Below, piece after piece: positions 53,447-53,607 of a DNA stretch of 53,607 nt. Made by a program: the position numbers and the translations under genes. Below the pieces are notes generated by a model. It was not told the DNA's origin, made no database searches, and was given only the letters and a program-made list of their open reading frames with translations. Position 1 is the stretch's first letter; the number at the start of each line of letters is the position of its first letter. Source of the stretch: an uncultured Lachnospiraceae bacterium (GTDB lineage: Bacteria > Bacillota > Clostridia > Lachnospirales > Lachnospiraceae); the NCBI GenBank assembly GCA_944376425.1, contig CALWCS010000154.1, positions 1-53,607 on the forward strand. Direction: 5' to 3'.

Positions 53447-53607
53447 AAAAATAAAAAATAATAAAAAAATAAAGAGACAACTATAAATGAGCAAATTTGA
53501 AATTTCACCAAAGTTACTTCAAAGTGTTTAAAATTAAAGACATCACGCCTTTTTGGGTGTATACTGTTTTTGTTCAGAAAACAATAACCTGCAAAGGATG
53601 ATGTCTT
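53447..53607. other. A/T-rich tail with a possible promoter and a 9-bp inverted repeat
   Basis: No gene of useful length. AAGACA (53537-53542), 17 bases, TATACT (53560-53565) may be a promoter of the next operon, and AAAGGATG before ATGTCT at 53601 may be the start of a gene beyond the window. AAGACATCA (53537-53545) is repeated in reverse as TGATGTCTT (53599-53607). A 14-codon frame from 53487 is not convincing. Confidence 0.35.

Noticed and set aside
1..53607. tRNA, rRNA genes and CRISPR arrays.
   Set aside because: No cloverleaf with T-loop signature, no rRNA core sequence and no regularly spaced repeats with unique spacers were recognised by eye.

Overview
The window looks like a chromosome segment of a low-GC, Gram-positive anaerobe, most likely a gut Lachnospiraceae (Clostridia). 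Evidence: the gene order murB-rapZ-whiA-HPr-like-uvrB-uvrA, a sporulation-type WhiA, RecD2, a c-di-AMP operon (cdaA-cdaR), strong AGGAGG ribosome sites, and secreted wall enzymes carrying YYF-rich cell-wall-binding repeats. Nothing in the sequence fixes genus or species. I saw no tRNA, rRNA, CRISPR array or complete insertion sequence.

Left part (1-20.5 kb), mostly housekeeping. It opens inside a GtrA-YfhO fusion (polyprenyl-sugar flippase plus GT-C transferase). Next come murB, rapZ, whiA and an HPr paralogue with Glu at the phospho-histidine position, closed by a strong terminator. A uvrB-uvrA operon with a LexA-like box follows. A 711-base non-coding stretch then holds two tandem copies of a structured element, best read as twin small RNAs on the minus strand. 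After it come mreB, recD2, comF, and an operon of two unknown membrane proteins, cdaA, cdaR and a genuine HPr.

Middle part (20.5-27 kb), wall enzymes. An L,D-transpeptidase on the minus strand and an N-acetylmuramoyl-L-alanine amidase on the plus strand diverge from a shared 411-base promoter region and carry related wall-binding repeats. Next is a large membrane protein gene that one in-frame TAG splits in two.

Right part (27-53.5 kb), a surface-polysaccharide locus of the ABC-transporter type. Sub-locus A (27.1-44.7 kb) has an initiating phosphoglycosyl transferase, two GT2 enzymes, a Wzm/Wzt exporter without a carbohydrate-binding domain, two GlfT2-like galactofuranosyltransferases, UDP-galactopyranose mutase (Glf), and two unusual proteins that join ferredoxin, FrhB-like and polysaccharide pyruvyl transferase modules. 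One of these is about 1780 residues with three pyruvyl transferase modules, the middle one apparently dead. Sub-locus B (44.8-53.4 kb) has a GtrB/DPM-like transferase, a second Wzm/Wzt whose Wzt has a C-terminal binding domain, a double-GT2 protein, a WsaF-like transferase, and a methyltransferase followed by a kinase-like protein with a C-terminal coiled coil. That last pair reads as a split WbdD-type chain terminator. A simple model is one or two lipid-linked polymers: a galactofuranose polymer with pyruvyl-type decoration, and a polymer capped by phospho-methylation and recognised by Wzt before export.

The strongest candidates for undescribed biology are the FrhB/pyruvyl transferase array around glf, the split chain terminator in a Gram-positive, and the twin small RNAs.
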